Shown one piece after another: positions 1-7,820 of a stretch of DNA of 64,000 bases. A program made the translations under genes and the position numbers. Below the pieces are notes generated by a model. The model searched no databases, was not told the origin of the DNA, and saw nothing but the letters and a program-made list of their open reading frames with translations. Origin of the DNA: Aquipseudomonas alcaligenes (GTDB lineage: Bacteria; Pseudomonadota; Gammaproteobacteria; Pseudomonadales; Pseudomonadaceae); contig NZ_FTNW01000002.1 in NCBI RefSeq assembly GCF_900156545.1, positions 1 through 64,000 of the forward strand, in the 5' to 3' direction. Within the stretch, counting starts at the first letter, position 1. Every line of letters begins with the position of its first letter.

Positions 1-120
1 ACTTGTGTTGCTGATAATCAGTTGACTATCAGTCTTACCTCACAAGCACCCACACGAATTGCTTGATTCAGTTGTTAAAGAGCGTTTCGATTAAGTCTTT
101 CGTCTCAACCGAGGCCGCGC
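1..120 (-). other. rRNA operon leader (5' of a 16S gene outside the window)
   Basis: Read on the minus strand, this is the conserved Pseudomonas pre-16S leader: a boxA, then the motif AATTCGTGTGGGTGCTTGTG near position 50, then a hairpin. The hairpin arms are at 11-16 and 27-32 (CTGATA/TATCAG). The same kind of sequence also occurs in Pseudomonas 16S-23S spacers, but here strong promoters lie directly upstream, which favours the leader. The 16S gene itself should start just left of position 1 and is not visible. Confidence 0.85.
72..84 (-). promoter_or_regulatory. boxA antitermination element
   Basis: The minus strand reads CGCTCTTTAACAA, which matches the rRNA boxA consensus TGCTCTTTAACA at all but the first base. 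boxA in nascent rRNA recruits the NusB/NusE antitermination complex. It lies about 40 bp downstream of the promoter-proximal -10 at 121-126, as expected for an rrn leader. Confidence 0.88.
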
Positions 121-148
121 ATTCTACAGCAGCCTTTCAACCTGTCAA
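121..148 (-). promoter_or_regulatory. rrn promoter, gene-proximal (-35 TTGACA, -10 TAGAAT)
   Basis: On the minus strand -35 TTGACA is at 143-148 and -10 TAGAAT at 121-126, with a 16-bp spacer. A GC-rich discriminator (GCGCGG) follows, as in promoters under stringent (ppGpp/DksA) control. It is one of four promoters with identical architecture. Confidence 0.9.
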
Positions 149-228
149 GCTGTTTTTGAAGAATTTTTCGTTTCCTCTCAACCGCTTGCGCTTCCGACAT
201 CGCTTCCGATCTCATCTGCGGGAGGCGC

Positions 229-256
229 ATTCTACAGCGTTCAAAACCGCTGTCAA
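229..256 (-). promoter_or_regulatory. rrn promoter, second (-35 TTGACA, -10 TAGAAT)
   Basis: On the minus strand -35 TTGACA is at 251-256 and -10 TAGAAT at 229-234, with a 16-bp spacer followed by GCGCC. The upstream flank is pyrimidine-rich rather than a clear UP element. Confidence 0.9.
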
Positions 257-334
257 CCACCTCCTTCTCGCGCTTTCGACTCCGAAGAATCGAAGCACCG
301 ACAGAGTCAAACCACCACCCTGTCAGCCCGGCGC

Positions 335-362
335 ATTCTAACTGAATCCGCCGCCGATGCAA
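335..362 (-). promoter_or_regulatory. rrn promoter, third (-35 TTGCAT, -10 TAGAAT)
   Basis: On the minus strand -35 TTGCAT is at 357-362 and -10 TAGAAT at 335-340, with a 16-bp spacer and GCGCC discriminator. An AT-rich stretch (positions 364-390) lies immediately upstream and could act as an UP element. Confidence 0.8.
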
Positions 363-431
363 TCTTTTATTTCGTTCAACTCTTTGATTTTCAAGGAGTT
401 TTCCGAGAGGACTGCACCGGAAGAGGCGCGC

Positions 432-459
432 ATTATAAGGACCCTGAACGGGCCGTCAA
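432..459 (-). promoter_or_regulatory. rrn promoter, distal (-35 TTGACG, -10 TATAAT)
   Basis: On the minus strand -35 TTGACG is at 454-459 and -10 TATAAT at 432-437, with a 16-bp spacer and GCGCGCC discriminator. It has the best -10 of the four and is the furthest upstream. Confidence 0.87.
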
Positions 460-944
460 CTGCTTTCTGCAGGTGTGTTTGACGTTAGCCAACTTAACCC
501 AGACAGCAACGCCGAACTCAATGTGCAGCCTCGCCGCACTCAGCCTCAGAGCAGACGGCTGTTACCGCGAGTAGATTTATGCGCTGCCGCGCGCCGCAAT
601 CTACCAGAAGACTCACACCCTTCATGCTGGGGACGTATCTCGACCTGATTGTAGCCGGCATCGGCACAAACGGCGCCCTCTGCACCACGCCGTATTTTGT
701 TCGCGAAGCGCCGACATCGACCTCCCCTCTCCATGCTGAATCCCCTCTGCGAACGGGCGGGTTGAGCATGGCGGCAGCGTTGGTCTAGCACCAAAGTGTG
801 GGGGGGGGGGGGGGAACGAGGAGGCAAGAGAACGACACTGCCTGATCATCAGACGCCGTCCTCTGGCAAGCATTCTCGCCCTTGATGGCTGTCCGGGCTC
901 TGTAGACAAACACAATCAGACAGCCTGAAAACAACGAGCAATAA
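460..944. other. Intergenic region without a convincing gene; contains a G15 tract
   Basis: No reading frame here has a plausible start, ribosome site and protein-like composition. The short frames at 518-915 overlap each other on both strands and look like chance. The only distinctive sequence is an uninterrupted run of 15 G at 800-814. Confidence 0.6.
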
Positions 945-945
945 A

Positions 946-970
946 AAACCCGGCCATGGCCGGGTCTTTT
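946..970 (-). terminator. Rho-independent terminator of efp
   Basis: The self-complementary CCCGGCCATGGCCGGG is at 949-964. It is flanked by A-rich sequence on the left and CTTTT on the right, so it can work in either direction. It lies just past the efp stop. Confidence 0.85.
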
Positions 971-986
971 ACACGAGGCGGAAGGC

Positions 987-1562
987 TTAGGCCGACGGCG
1001 CCTGGGTACGGCTCTTGTAGGAACCGTCGCGGGTGTCGATCTCGATCCAATCGTCGATGTTGCAGAAGTCGGCGACTTTCACTTCAGTACCGTTGCGCAG
1101 CTTGGCAGGCTTCATGACCTTGCCGGAGGTGTCGCCACGGGCGGAGTTCTCGGTGTAGGTGATCTGGCGAACGATGGTGGTCGGCAGGTCTACGGAGATC
1201 ACTTTGCCTTCGAAGAACACGGCTTCGCAGATGTCGGTCATGCCTTCTTCGATGAACGGCAGGACGCTTTCCAGGTCTTCGGCGCGCAGTTCGTAGGAGT
1301 TGTACTCCGGATCCATGAAGACGTAGTCGTCGCCATTGATGTAGGACAGGGTCACTTCCTTGCGCTCAAGGATGACCGGCTCCATCTTGTCGTCGGCCTT
1401 GTAGACGGTCTCGGTCTTGGAGCCGTTGATCAGGTTCTTCAGCTTCATCTTGACGATGGCGCTGTTACGGCCGGACTTGGTGAATTCGGCTTTCTGAATC
1501 AGCCACGGATGGCCGTCGATCAGGGCCACACTGTTGGCCTTCATTTCTTGTGCGGTTTTCAT
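987..1562 (-). CDS. efp: Translation elongation factor P
   Basis: EF-P (191 aa, usual length about 188) binds between the P and E sites of the ribosome and relieves stalling at polyproline stretches. The family core is clear: [14 protein letters not shown] near the N-terminus, ITDIC-like [10 protein letters not shown], and the C-terminal OB-fold [16 protein letters not shown]. Residue 32 is Arg in the loop KSGRN rather than the Lys of E. coli-type EF-P. This is the hallmark of EF-P activated by rhamnosylation, and the rhamnosyltransferase gene earP lies directly upstream on the same strand. I chose the ATG at 1560-1562 because it gives the family N-terminus MKTAQE; the frame stays open further upstream but the extension is not EF-P-like. 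A terminator follows at 949-964. Confidence 0.97.
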   Translation of the reverse strand: MKTAQEMKANSVALIDGHPWLIQKAEFTKSGRNSAIVKMKLKNLINGSKTETVYKADDKMEPVILERKEVTLSYINGDDYVFMDPEYNSYELRAEDLESVLPFIEEGMTDICEAVFFEGKVISVDLPTTIVRQITYTENSARGDTSGKVMKPAKLRNGTEVKVADFCNIDDWIEIDTRDGSYKSRTQAPSA

Positions 1563-1596
1563 ACGAATATCCGGATTTGGATGGAGGTACAGATTT

Positions 1597-2742
1597 CTAA
1601 GCCGCGCATGATAGCCAATTTCGGTGAAACTGCACCAGCGCTGCAGCAAGATCAGGACGAGAGGCTTGTTCCTGGCACCAGTGCTCGGCATGCGCAGCCA
1701 ACTGCTCACCATGCTCGGCCAGCCCCTGCCAGGCCTGCGCCATATCACCTTTGCCGTTCCAGGCGGACCACAGTGCCATCAATGCGCCAGCGGCAGGATC
1801 GGTCAGCGCAGCGCAGTAGCTGTCGAGAAAGGCCCCCAGCTTTTCCCAGTGCGCGCCCTCCTCCTGCTGGTAGATATGCCAGAGCAACGGCCGGCCGGCC
1901 CACTGGGCGCGAACGAAGGAATCCTCGCCCCGCACGGCATTGAAATCGCAGCACCACAGCAGCTTGTCGTAATCCGCCTGACTGAGGAACGGCAGCAGGT
2001 GCACCTGCAGGTTGCCGCGTCGCCATACACAGCCCTCCTCCAGCGCATCCTGGCCTAGCCAGCGGCACAGGTCACCCTCGATACGCCCACGCGGCACCAG
2101 CAGCTGCGTCGGTTCGGCAGCGGCTGCCAGGGCGTCCAGCCAGCCAGCCAGCGCGGCATTCTCGTAAGCGAACAGAGAGATCATTCGGGCCGTCGCCCAA
2201 GGGGCGATACCGAGGCCGGCGAGAAATGTCCGGCGCGCCTCGCCGTTGGTCTGGAAGGCGCGGCGCCGCTGCAGGAGGTCCGCCTCGCGCAGGAGGCCGC
2301 CGGTGCCTTCGGCAAAGCCGGGGAAGAAAAAGAACTTCTGCAGCCCCCCCGCCTGCGGCGACGGCAGAGCATGGCAGCCGGCAACCCAGTCCTCGGCGCT
2401 CAGGTATTCCAGGTTGAGCCAAAGCGGCCGGGCTAATCGCCCCGTCATCGCGGCTATATAGCGCTCCGGCAGATGGCAGGCGAAGGCTTCGATCACCACA
2501 TCGGCGACATCGACTAGCGGAAAATCTGCCGACCAGCGGTGCACCTCGACACCGTCCAGCCGCCAGGCTCCCGCGTCGTCAACGGCCTGCGGGCACAACC
2601 GCAGAAATGCCGCGGGTTCGTCCACCCAGAGGCGCACGGCCAGACCATGCTCGACCGCCAGCTGCCGGGCCAGGCGCCAGGTCACACCGATGTCGCCGTA
2701 GTTGTCCACCACGCAGCAGAAAATGTCCCAGCGAACCGCCAT
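1597..2742 (-). CDS. earP: EF-P arginine rhamnosyltransferase EarP
   Basis: This 381-aa GT-B enzyme transfers rhamnose from dTDP-rhamnose to Arg32 of EF-P with inversion. The N-terminal signature [20 protein letters not shown] (residues 5-24) carries Asp13 and Asp17. The C-terminal nucleotide-sugar motif [16 protein letters not shown] carries Glu273. These three residues match those reported as essential in Pseudomonas EarP. The start at 2742 gives the family N-terminus; the longer open frame to 2844 has no family-like sequence. It is 34 bp upstream of efp on the same strand and probably co-transcribed with it. dTDP-rhamnose synthesis genes are not in the window. Confidence 0.96.
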   Translation of the reverse strand: MAVRWDIFCCVVDNYGDIGVTWRLARQLAVEHGLAVRLWVDEPAAFLRLCPQAVDDAGAWRLDGVEVHRWSADFPLVDVADVVIEAFACHLPERYIAAMTGRLARPLWLNLEYLSAEDWVAGCHALPSPQAGGLQKFFFFPGFAEGTGGLLREADLLQRRRAFQTNGEARRTFLAGLGIAPWATARMISLFAYENAALAGWLDALAAAAEPTQLLVPRGRIEGDLCRWLGQDALEEGCVWRRGNLQVHLLPFLSQADYDKLLWCCDFNAVRGEDSFVRAQWAGRPLLWHIYQQEEGAHWEKLGAFLDSYCAALTDPAAGALMALWSAWNGKGDMAQAWQGLAEHGEQLAAHAEHWCQEQASRPDLAAALVQFHRNWLSCAA

Positions 2743-2979
2743 GTCATGTCCTCGTCGATCAGGCTGCCACTTTACCCAAGGCGGTGACGACATGCCGCTC
2801 TGATAGTCTGGACACGGGAAACCGCAGGGCGCACTTGGGCCCATCCGTTTGTGAATCTGATCCCTTTGACCAATTCGGCACCGCCCCTGGCCAGAGCGCC
2901 ATCCTTCACGCCTCCCTCATCGCACCGACCGCACTGACAAGGCCTCCGCAGCACGTCCCTCGGCATGGCACGACCGACG

Positions 2980-3924
2980 CTAGGCGGACGCACGGCCCCC
3001 GCCAGGCGAGGCGGGCGCAGGCGACCTCGGCCGCAGGCGCGACACGCCGAACAGCACCAGCGCCAATCCGGCCGCCTGGTAGGCAGAAACCGTCTCACCC
3101 AGCAGCAGCCAGGCAGCGAACAGGGTCAGCACAGGTCCCAGATTACCGACTGCGGCAGTATCGGCCGCCCCCATGCGCTGAATGGCGAGCGCCATCCAGT
3201 AGATCGGCAGTACCGTGGAAAACACTGCCATCAGCAGGGCATAGAACCAGATATCGCGAGGCAGCTCGAGCAACCTCGCCATCTCTCCGTCGACGCCCTG
3301 GTGCACCAACACCATCAATGCCGAGGCAGCGCCGGCCAGTCCCGCCAACCGCATGGAGCCAAGGCGCCGCAGCATGACGCCGGTACCGACGTAGTAGAGG
3401 GCGTAGGTGACCGCACTGGCGAAGACCCAGATGGCGCCCTGGATGATCTGTGCGCTGCCGCCCGCAGAGTTCAGGTCATGCAGGAATGCAATCGCCAGCC
3501 CGAGATAACACAGCCCCAGAGCCAACAAAGTGTGCCGCCCCGGCCGTTCGCGCAGGGCTAGCGCCTGCAACAACAGCACCAGCGTCGGATAACTGAACAG
3601 AATCAGCCGCTCAAGCCCGGCGCTTATCAGTTCCAGGCCGTAAAAATCGAACAGGCTGGAAAGGTAGTAGCCGAGCATGCCCAGCACCAGAACCTGCAGT
3701 ACACCCCACGCACCGAGCGGCTCCCCGCGCTCGCCACGACTCAGCCACAGCAACCAGAGGAACAGTGGCAACGCCAGACCCATGCGCATGGCCAGCAGGC
3801 TGAGTGCATCGACGGGGCCGGCCGCATAGGCCAGCTTGACGAAAATCGCCTTGAGGCTGAAGCCGGCGGCTGACAGTACGGCGTACAAGCGGCCATCTTG
3901 GAGAAGGCGTCGATAAAAACTCAT
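2980..3924 (-). CDS. EamA/DMT-family transporter
   Basis: A 314-aa inner-membrane protein with about ten hydrophobic segments arranged as two EamA repeats, typical of drug/metabolite transporters. The first repeat spans about residues 15-145 and the second about 155-290. The substrate cannot be read from sequence. It is divergent from the LysR gene at 4025 across about 100 bp that contain a dyad, so it is the likely target of that regulator. I prefer the ATG at 3924 (MSFYRRLL); an ATG five codons upstream (3939) is possible. The C-terminal tail is Pro/Ser/Gly-rich. Confidence 0.85.
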   Translation of the reverse strand: MSFYRRLLQDGRLYAVLSAAGFSLKAIFVKLAYAAGPVDALSLLAMRMGLALPLFLWLLWLSRGERGEPLGAWGVLQVLVLGMLGYYLSSLFDFYGLELISAGLERLILFSYPTLVLLLQALALRERPGRHTLLALGLCYLGLAIAFLHDLNSAGGSAQIIQGAIWVFASAVTYALYYVGTGVMLRRLGSMRLAGLAGAASALMVLVHQGVDGEMARLLELPRDIWFYALLMAVFSTVLPIYWMALAIQRMGAADTAAVGNLGPVLTLFAAWLLLGETVSAYQAAGLALVLFGVSRLRPRSPAPASPGGGRASA

Positions 3925-3952
3925 GGTGCACTCGGCCATCGGAGATAGCGTT

Positions 3953-3974
3953 ATTCTGAAGAGAACACCAGAAT
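3953..3974. promoter_or_regulatory. Candidate LysR operator in the divergent gap
   Basis: A perfect interrupted dyad, ATTCTG-N10-CAGAAT, lies between the divergent EamA transporter and the LysR gene. LysR-type regulators commonly bind T-N11-A dyads in such gaps. A further half-site, TAGAAT, follows at 3977-3982. The assignment to this regulator is inferred from position. Confidence 0.5.
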
Positions 3975-4024
3975 CCTAGAATCGCTATTTCTTGAACTCA
4001 GCCTTCTGAATTGGAGAATGTAAG

Positions 4025-4909
4025 GTGCACTTTGACCTGGTCGACCTGCGCTTGCTAGACGCCATTGCCGCCACCGGCAGCCTAAGCAAGGCGGCAGCGA
4101 CTTTCCCCGTTGCGGTGTCCGCCGCCAGCACACGCCTGCGCCAGCTGGAGCAGCGCTGCGGATTGGAGTTGTTCGTCCGCCGGGCTGATGGCATGAGTCT
4201 GACGCCCAACGGCCGCCTGGTTCTGGAACAGGCCCGCGCCGTTCTCGTCGAAGCGCAGAAGCTGGGCGACAGCCTGCGCGAACTCGCCGGTCTGCGCCGC
4301 ATCACGCTGCGGCTATCCGCCACCACGGTGGCCAACAGCACTTTCCTGCCCGCCACGCTCGGCGCCTTCCTGGCCGACTACCCGGAGGTGGACCTGCAGC
4401 TGGTGGAAGAAAAGAGCAGCGAAGTGCTGCGCGCGATACAGGCCGGCGAGAGCGAGATCGGGGTATACGACGGCAACCTGCCGACCACCGGGCTGATCTC
4501 CCTGCCCTTTCGCGACGACAAGCTGGTGATGCTGGTCTACACCGGCCATCCGTTGGCCGCGCGCCAGCACACTCGCCTGCGCGATGCACTGGGCTTCCCG
4601 TTCATCTGCCTGCCGGCCGGGCGCGCCATGCAGCGCTTCATCGAAGACATGGCCAGCCGCTATGCCATGCCACTGCAGGTACGGGTGCGCGCCCCCAGCT
4701 TCGACGCCATCGCCCAGCTGGTGGCGCAACGCGCGGGCATCGCCCTGCTTCCCGAAGCCGCTGCCATGCGTTTCGCCCTGGAGCTCCCCGTGCGCTTGGT
4801 CACCCTTGAAGACAGCTGGGCCACCCGCGAGTTGCGCCTGTGCATCCGCAACTGGGAACAGCTCTCCCCGCATGCCCATCAGTTGGTCGAGTTCCTCGCA
4901 CGTCGGTAA
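4025..4909 (+). CDS. LysR-family transcriptional regulator
   Basis: A 294-aa LTTR. The winged HTH lies at about residues 1-60 (LRLLDAIAATGSLSKAAATF, then VSAASTRLRQLE), and the LysR substrate-binding domain occupies about 90-290. The start is GTG at 4025, eight bases after a GGAG ribosome site. The divergent arrangement with the EamA transporter suggests it controls that gene and possibly itself. The effector is unknown. Confidence 0.92.
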   Translation: MHFDLVDLRLLDAIAATGSLSKAAATFPVAVSAASTRLRQLEQRCGLELFVRRADGMSLTPNGRLVLEQARAVLVEAQKLGDSLRELAGLRRITLRLSATTVANSTFLPATLGAFLADYPEVDLQLVEEKSSEVLRAIQAGESEIGVYDGNLPTTGLISLPFRDDKLVMLVYTGHPLAARQHTRLRDALGFPFICLPAGRAMQRFIEDMASRYAMPLQVRVRAPSFDAIAQLVAQRAGIALLPEAAAMRFALELPVRLVTLEDSWATRELRLCIRNWEQLSPHAHQLVEFLARR

Positions 4910-5013
4910 CACCCGGCGCATAGCAACCCGCGCGAATAAAGCTCCCGGTCGGGCGCTCCCGCTATTGGGCACTGGCCGGACAGGCGCTCCAGTTGCCCAC
5001 GGCCGGCGTCCGG

Positions 5014-7062
5014 TCAGGCTGTCAAGGTTTGCAGGCCCGTGTGCGTTGGCGGCTCGGACTCGCCCATTGCCAGACGCAGGTTGAGACAAAAACAGACCTC
5101 CTCCTCGCCACCATGGCCGCTCAGCAACACATCCCCACCGTGCAGCTGAGCGATCCGCCGCACCATGAACAGCCCCAAACCGGCGCCTGCGCTGGACTGG
5201 GCCTGGCGCCCCCGGTAGTACTTGTGGAACAACCGATCACGCTCATCCTCCGGGATCAGTGCGCCTGGATGGCTGACGCTGATCAGCACCTGCTCATCCA
5301 TCTCGCGCACCAGCAGCCGCACCTGGGCCTCGGGGGGAGCATGACGATCGGCATTGGCCAGCAGGTTGCGCACGGCCACGTGCAGCAAGCCCGCATCACA
5401 CCAATAGTGATCGGTGCTGAGCCGTAGCTCGAACAGAATGCGCCCAACGGGGAAGTCGGCCACCAGCCCCTGCAGCAACACCGCCAGATCACAGGTCGCG
5501 AAGCGCGCAGCCGGGTGGCTGACGGCCATACGGTCATGGGTCAGGTAGTCATCCACCAATCCCAGCAGACGCCCGGCGGCATCGCGGATGTTATGGCAAC
5601 GACGCAGGCTCTTTTCCGCCGGCGCATCCAGCTGACGTCCCAACTGCTGCGCAGAGGCAGCAATGATCGCTAGCGGCGTGCGGAACTCATGCGACACCAT
5701 CGCGACGAAATCACCCTGCTCCTCGCGCATGCGCTGCTCCTGGCTGAGAGACACCCGCAGCTCCTGTTCGAGCACCTCCCGACGGCGGAGCTCCTCGTTC
5801 AGCTCACGGGTGCGCATCTGCACCAGCGACTCCAGGCGCGCATTCTGCATGCGCATGAACTCGGCCGCCTGGCGCTGAGCCTGCTCATTAGCACGCTTGA
5901 GACGGTTGTAGTGGCTGATGATGCGCAGGCTCATGATGCCCATGTGCAGCATGGAGCCAATCGCCACAGCATGATCGGTCCAGAAGTTGGCTGGCAGTAC
6001 ACCGAAGTTACGCAGGTAAGCAACCACCACGCCGGCGTAATAAATGCCGAATGCCAGTAGGTAGAAACGCGCCGGGCGATGCCCGCGCACCAGCAACCAC
6101 AGCGCCAACCCGACGAAAATCGGAATTATCGCCAGCGACAGCAACAGCACCACCGGCATGGCATCGCGGTAAAAACCCAGCAGGATGGCCAGCGCGGCAC
6201 ATCCGCCCACGAGCCAGGCCACGCCGGTTAGAAGATTCGTCAGTCGTGCATACGCTCGCGCCAGTGCCAGCTGGCGACTCGCAAACACTACCCCGATGGG
6301 CAAGCTCAGGGCCATCGCCCCCCCCAGCAACGGATCGCTCAGCCAGACCGGAATACCCAGCAGTTGCTGAGGCAAACCAATGGTCAGCGCCTCGATCCAC
6401 ACGCAGCACCCTACATACAACAGATACCAGCCACTCTCAGGCGCCCGCGTCATACGCCAGAACACCGAGTGGAAACCAATGAGCATCAGGTAAACACCGA
6501 AATACAACCCATAACCGAGAAACTCGCGGCGGGTGTCCTCCGCGAAGCGTGACCTCGGGGAGAAGTCCAGGCTGACCGACAGCGCATTCTTGGTGTGCAG
6601 GCGTAGCAACAACACCTCGCTCTCGCCCCCCTGCAGATCCAGGGCAAAGGACGGTGAGCGGTAATCAACCGGCCACTGCTCGCGCGGCAGCTCCTCCCCG
6701 CCCCGCTGTTCCCGCCAGCCGCCCCCGGCATCACGGCGATACAGGCGCACATCGTCGAGCAGCGCGTTGCTGAGGCGCAGCATCCAGCGCTGCTCGCCAT
6801 CACCCTGCGGTCGGACCTGCACGCGCACCCATACATGAGCCGAGGTAAAGCCGGCACTGAGGCTGGACGGCAGCGCCTGCCAGGTATCGGCACGCATGAC
6901 CTGTTCGGGGCTGAGCCGGGCATGCGGATCATCCAGGCGCTGCAGATATCCATTGGCCGACGTGGTGTCAGCCTCCGGTAACAGCGTTAGGGTGTTGGCG
7001 TACCCCCAACCGGCATGAACAAAAAGAGACAGGAAAAGGCAGAAAAGATGGATAGTTCTCAT
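5014..7062 (-). CDS. 7TMR-DISM sensor histidine kinase
   Basis: A 682-aa membrane sensor kinase. In order: a signal peptide (about 1-22), a periplasmic 7TMR-DISM extracellular domain (about 25-175), seven transmembrane segments (about 180-385), a coiled coil (about 390-450), a HisKA domain with phospho-acceptor His458 in VSHEFRTPLAII, and a HATPase domain with the N-box NLLANADRHA and the G-box GAGLGLFMVRRI. DISM ectodomains often bind carbohydrate or other small ligands; the ligand here is unknown. I chose the ATG at 7062 because it begins the signal peptide; a longer frame to 7323 would overlap the divergent regulator and is not protein-like. It is divergent from the response-regulator gene at 7130, its probable partner. 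Confidence 0.93.
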   Translation of the reverse strand: MRTIHLFCLFLSLFVHAGWGYANTLTLLPEADTTSANGYLQRLDDPHARLSPEQVMRADTWQALPSSLSAGFTSAHVWVRVQVRPQGDGEQRWMLRLSNALLDDVRLYRRDAGGGWREQRGGEELPREQWPVDYRSPSFALDLQGGESEVLLLRLHTKNALSVSLDFSPRSRFAEDTRREFLGYGLYFGVYLMLIGFHSVFWRMTRAPESGWYLLYVGCCVWIEALTIGLPQQLLGIPVWLSDPLLGGAMALSLPIGVVFASRQLALARAYARLTNLLTGVAWLVGGCAALAILLGFYRDAMPVVLLLSLAIIPIFVGLALWLLVRGHRPARFYLLAFGIYYAGVVVAYLRNFGVLPANFWTDHAVAIGSMLHMGIMSLRIISHYNRLKRANEQAQRQAAEFMRMQNARLESLVQMRTRELNEELRRREVLEQELRVSLSQEQRMREEQGDFVAMVSHEFRTPLAIIAASAQQLGRQLDAPAEKSLRRCHNIRDAAGRLLGLVDDYLTHDRMAVSHPAARFATCDLAVLLQGLVADFPVGRILFELRLSTDHYWCDAGLLHVAVRNLLANADRHAPPEAQVRLLVREMDEQVLISVSHPGALIPEDERDRLFHKYYRGRQAQSSAGAGLGLFMVRRIAQLHGGDVLLSGHGGEEEVCFCLNLRLAMGESEPPTHTGLQTLTA

Positions 7063-7129
7063 GGTGTCAGACGATATCATGGCGCCAATTCTCCATCCCT
7101 CCTCCTTCAGCGCCCTACCCCTTATCCCG

Positions 7130-7813
7130 ATGACTGGCCTAATTCTCCTTGAAGACGACCCTATCCTGCGTCTGGAACTGCATGAGTTTCTCGGCGACTG
7201 CGGTTTCGCCACCGACGCAGTCGCCAACCTGGAGCAGTTCCACCGGCGCTTCGACCCGCAACGCCACCAGCTGGCCGTGCTGGACCTGGGCCTGCCCGAT
7301 GGGGACGGCCTGCAACTGATCACCCGCCTGCGCCAGTCCGGTCATCGCCTGGGCATCGTGGTGCTGACCGCCAAGGGAGGCGCCCGCGCACGCATTCAGG
7401 GTCTCGATCAGGGCGCCGACCATTACCTGAGCAAAGGCTGCGATCTGGACGAGCTGGCAGCCACACTGGCTGCCTTGCAACGACGCCTGGGCTACCAACA
7501 TGAAGAACAGCCCTGGCTGCTGGAGCTGGGACCGCGCCGCCTGGTTCCCCCGGGCGCGCCGCCCGTGGCGCTGTCCCAGCAGGACCTGAGGGTGCTGCGC
7601 TGTCTGATGAGCCATGCGGGACACGACGTCAGCCGCCAACAGGTAGTCGAGGCTCTGGGCGAGGACTTCCTGCTCTACGACCAGCGACGCCTGGACACCC
7701 AGATGCGCCGCCTGCGGCGCAATGTCGAGCTGGCCAGCGGTCAGACCCTGCCGGTCAAGACGCTGCGCAACGCCGGCTACTGCTTCTTCGCGACCGCGCG
7801 TACCCACGCCTGA
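7130..7813 (+). CDS. OmpR/PhoB-family response regulator
   Basis: A 227-aa two-domain regulator. The receiver domain has the acidic pair Glu8-Asp9-Asp10, the phospho-acceptor Asp52 in AVLDLGLPDGDG, the conserved Thr in VLTAKG and the Lys in LSKGC. A C-terminal winged-helix DNA-binding domain follows (about 130-225). I chose the ATG at 7130 (MTGLILLEDD) because it places the receiver at the N-terminus. It is divergent from the 7TMR-DISM kinase, 67 bp away, and is followed after 7 bp by the PaaK/CapK-like gene, with which it is probably co-transcribed. Confidence 0.93.
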   Translation: MTGLILLEDDPILRLELHEFLGDCGFATDAVANLEQFHRRFDPQRHQLAVLDLGLPDGDGLQLITRLRQSGHRLGIVVLTAKGGARARIQGLDQGADHYLSKGCDLDELAATLAALQRRLGYQHEEQPWLLELGPRRLVPPGAPPVALSQQDLRVLRCLMSHAGHDVSRQQVVEALGEDFLLYDQRRLDTQMRRLRRNVELASGQTLPVKTLRNAGYCFFATARTHA

Positions 7814-7820
7814 GAGTCAC

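Noticed and set aside
1..120. 16S-23S spacer instead of 16S leader
   Set aside because: The motif occurs in both places, but four strong promoters and a promoter-proximal boxA lie immediately upstream, and no 16S 3' end or tRNA is present to the right.
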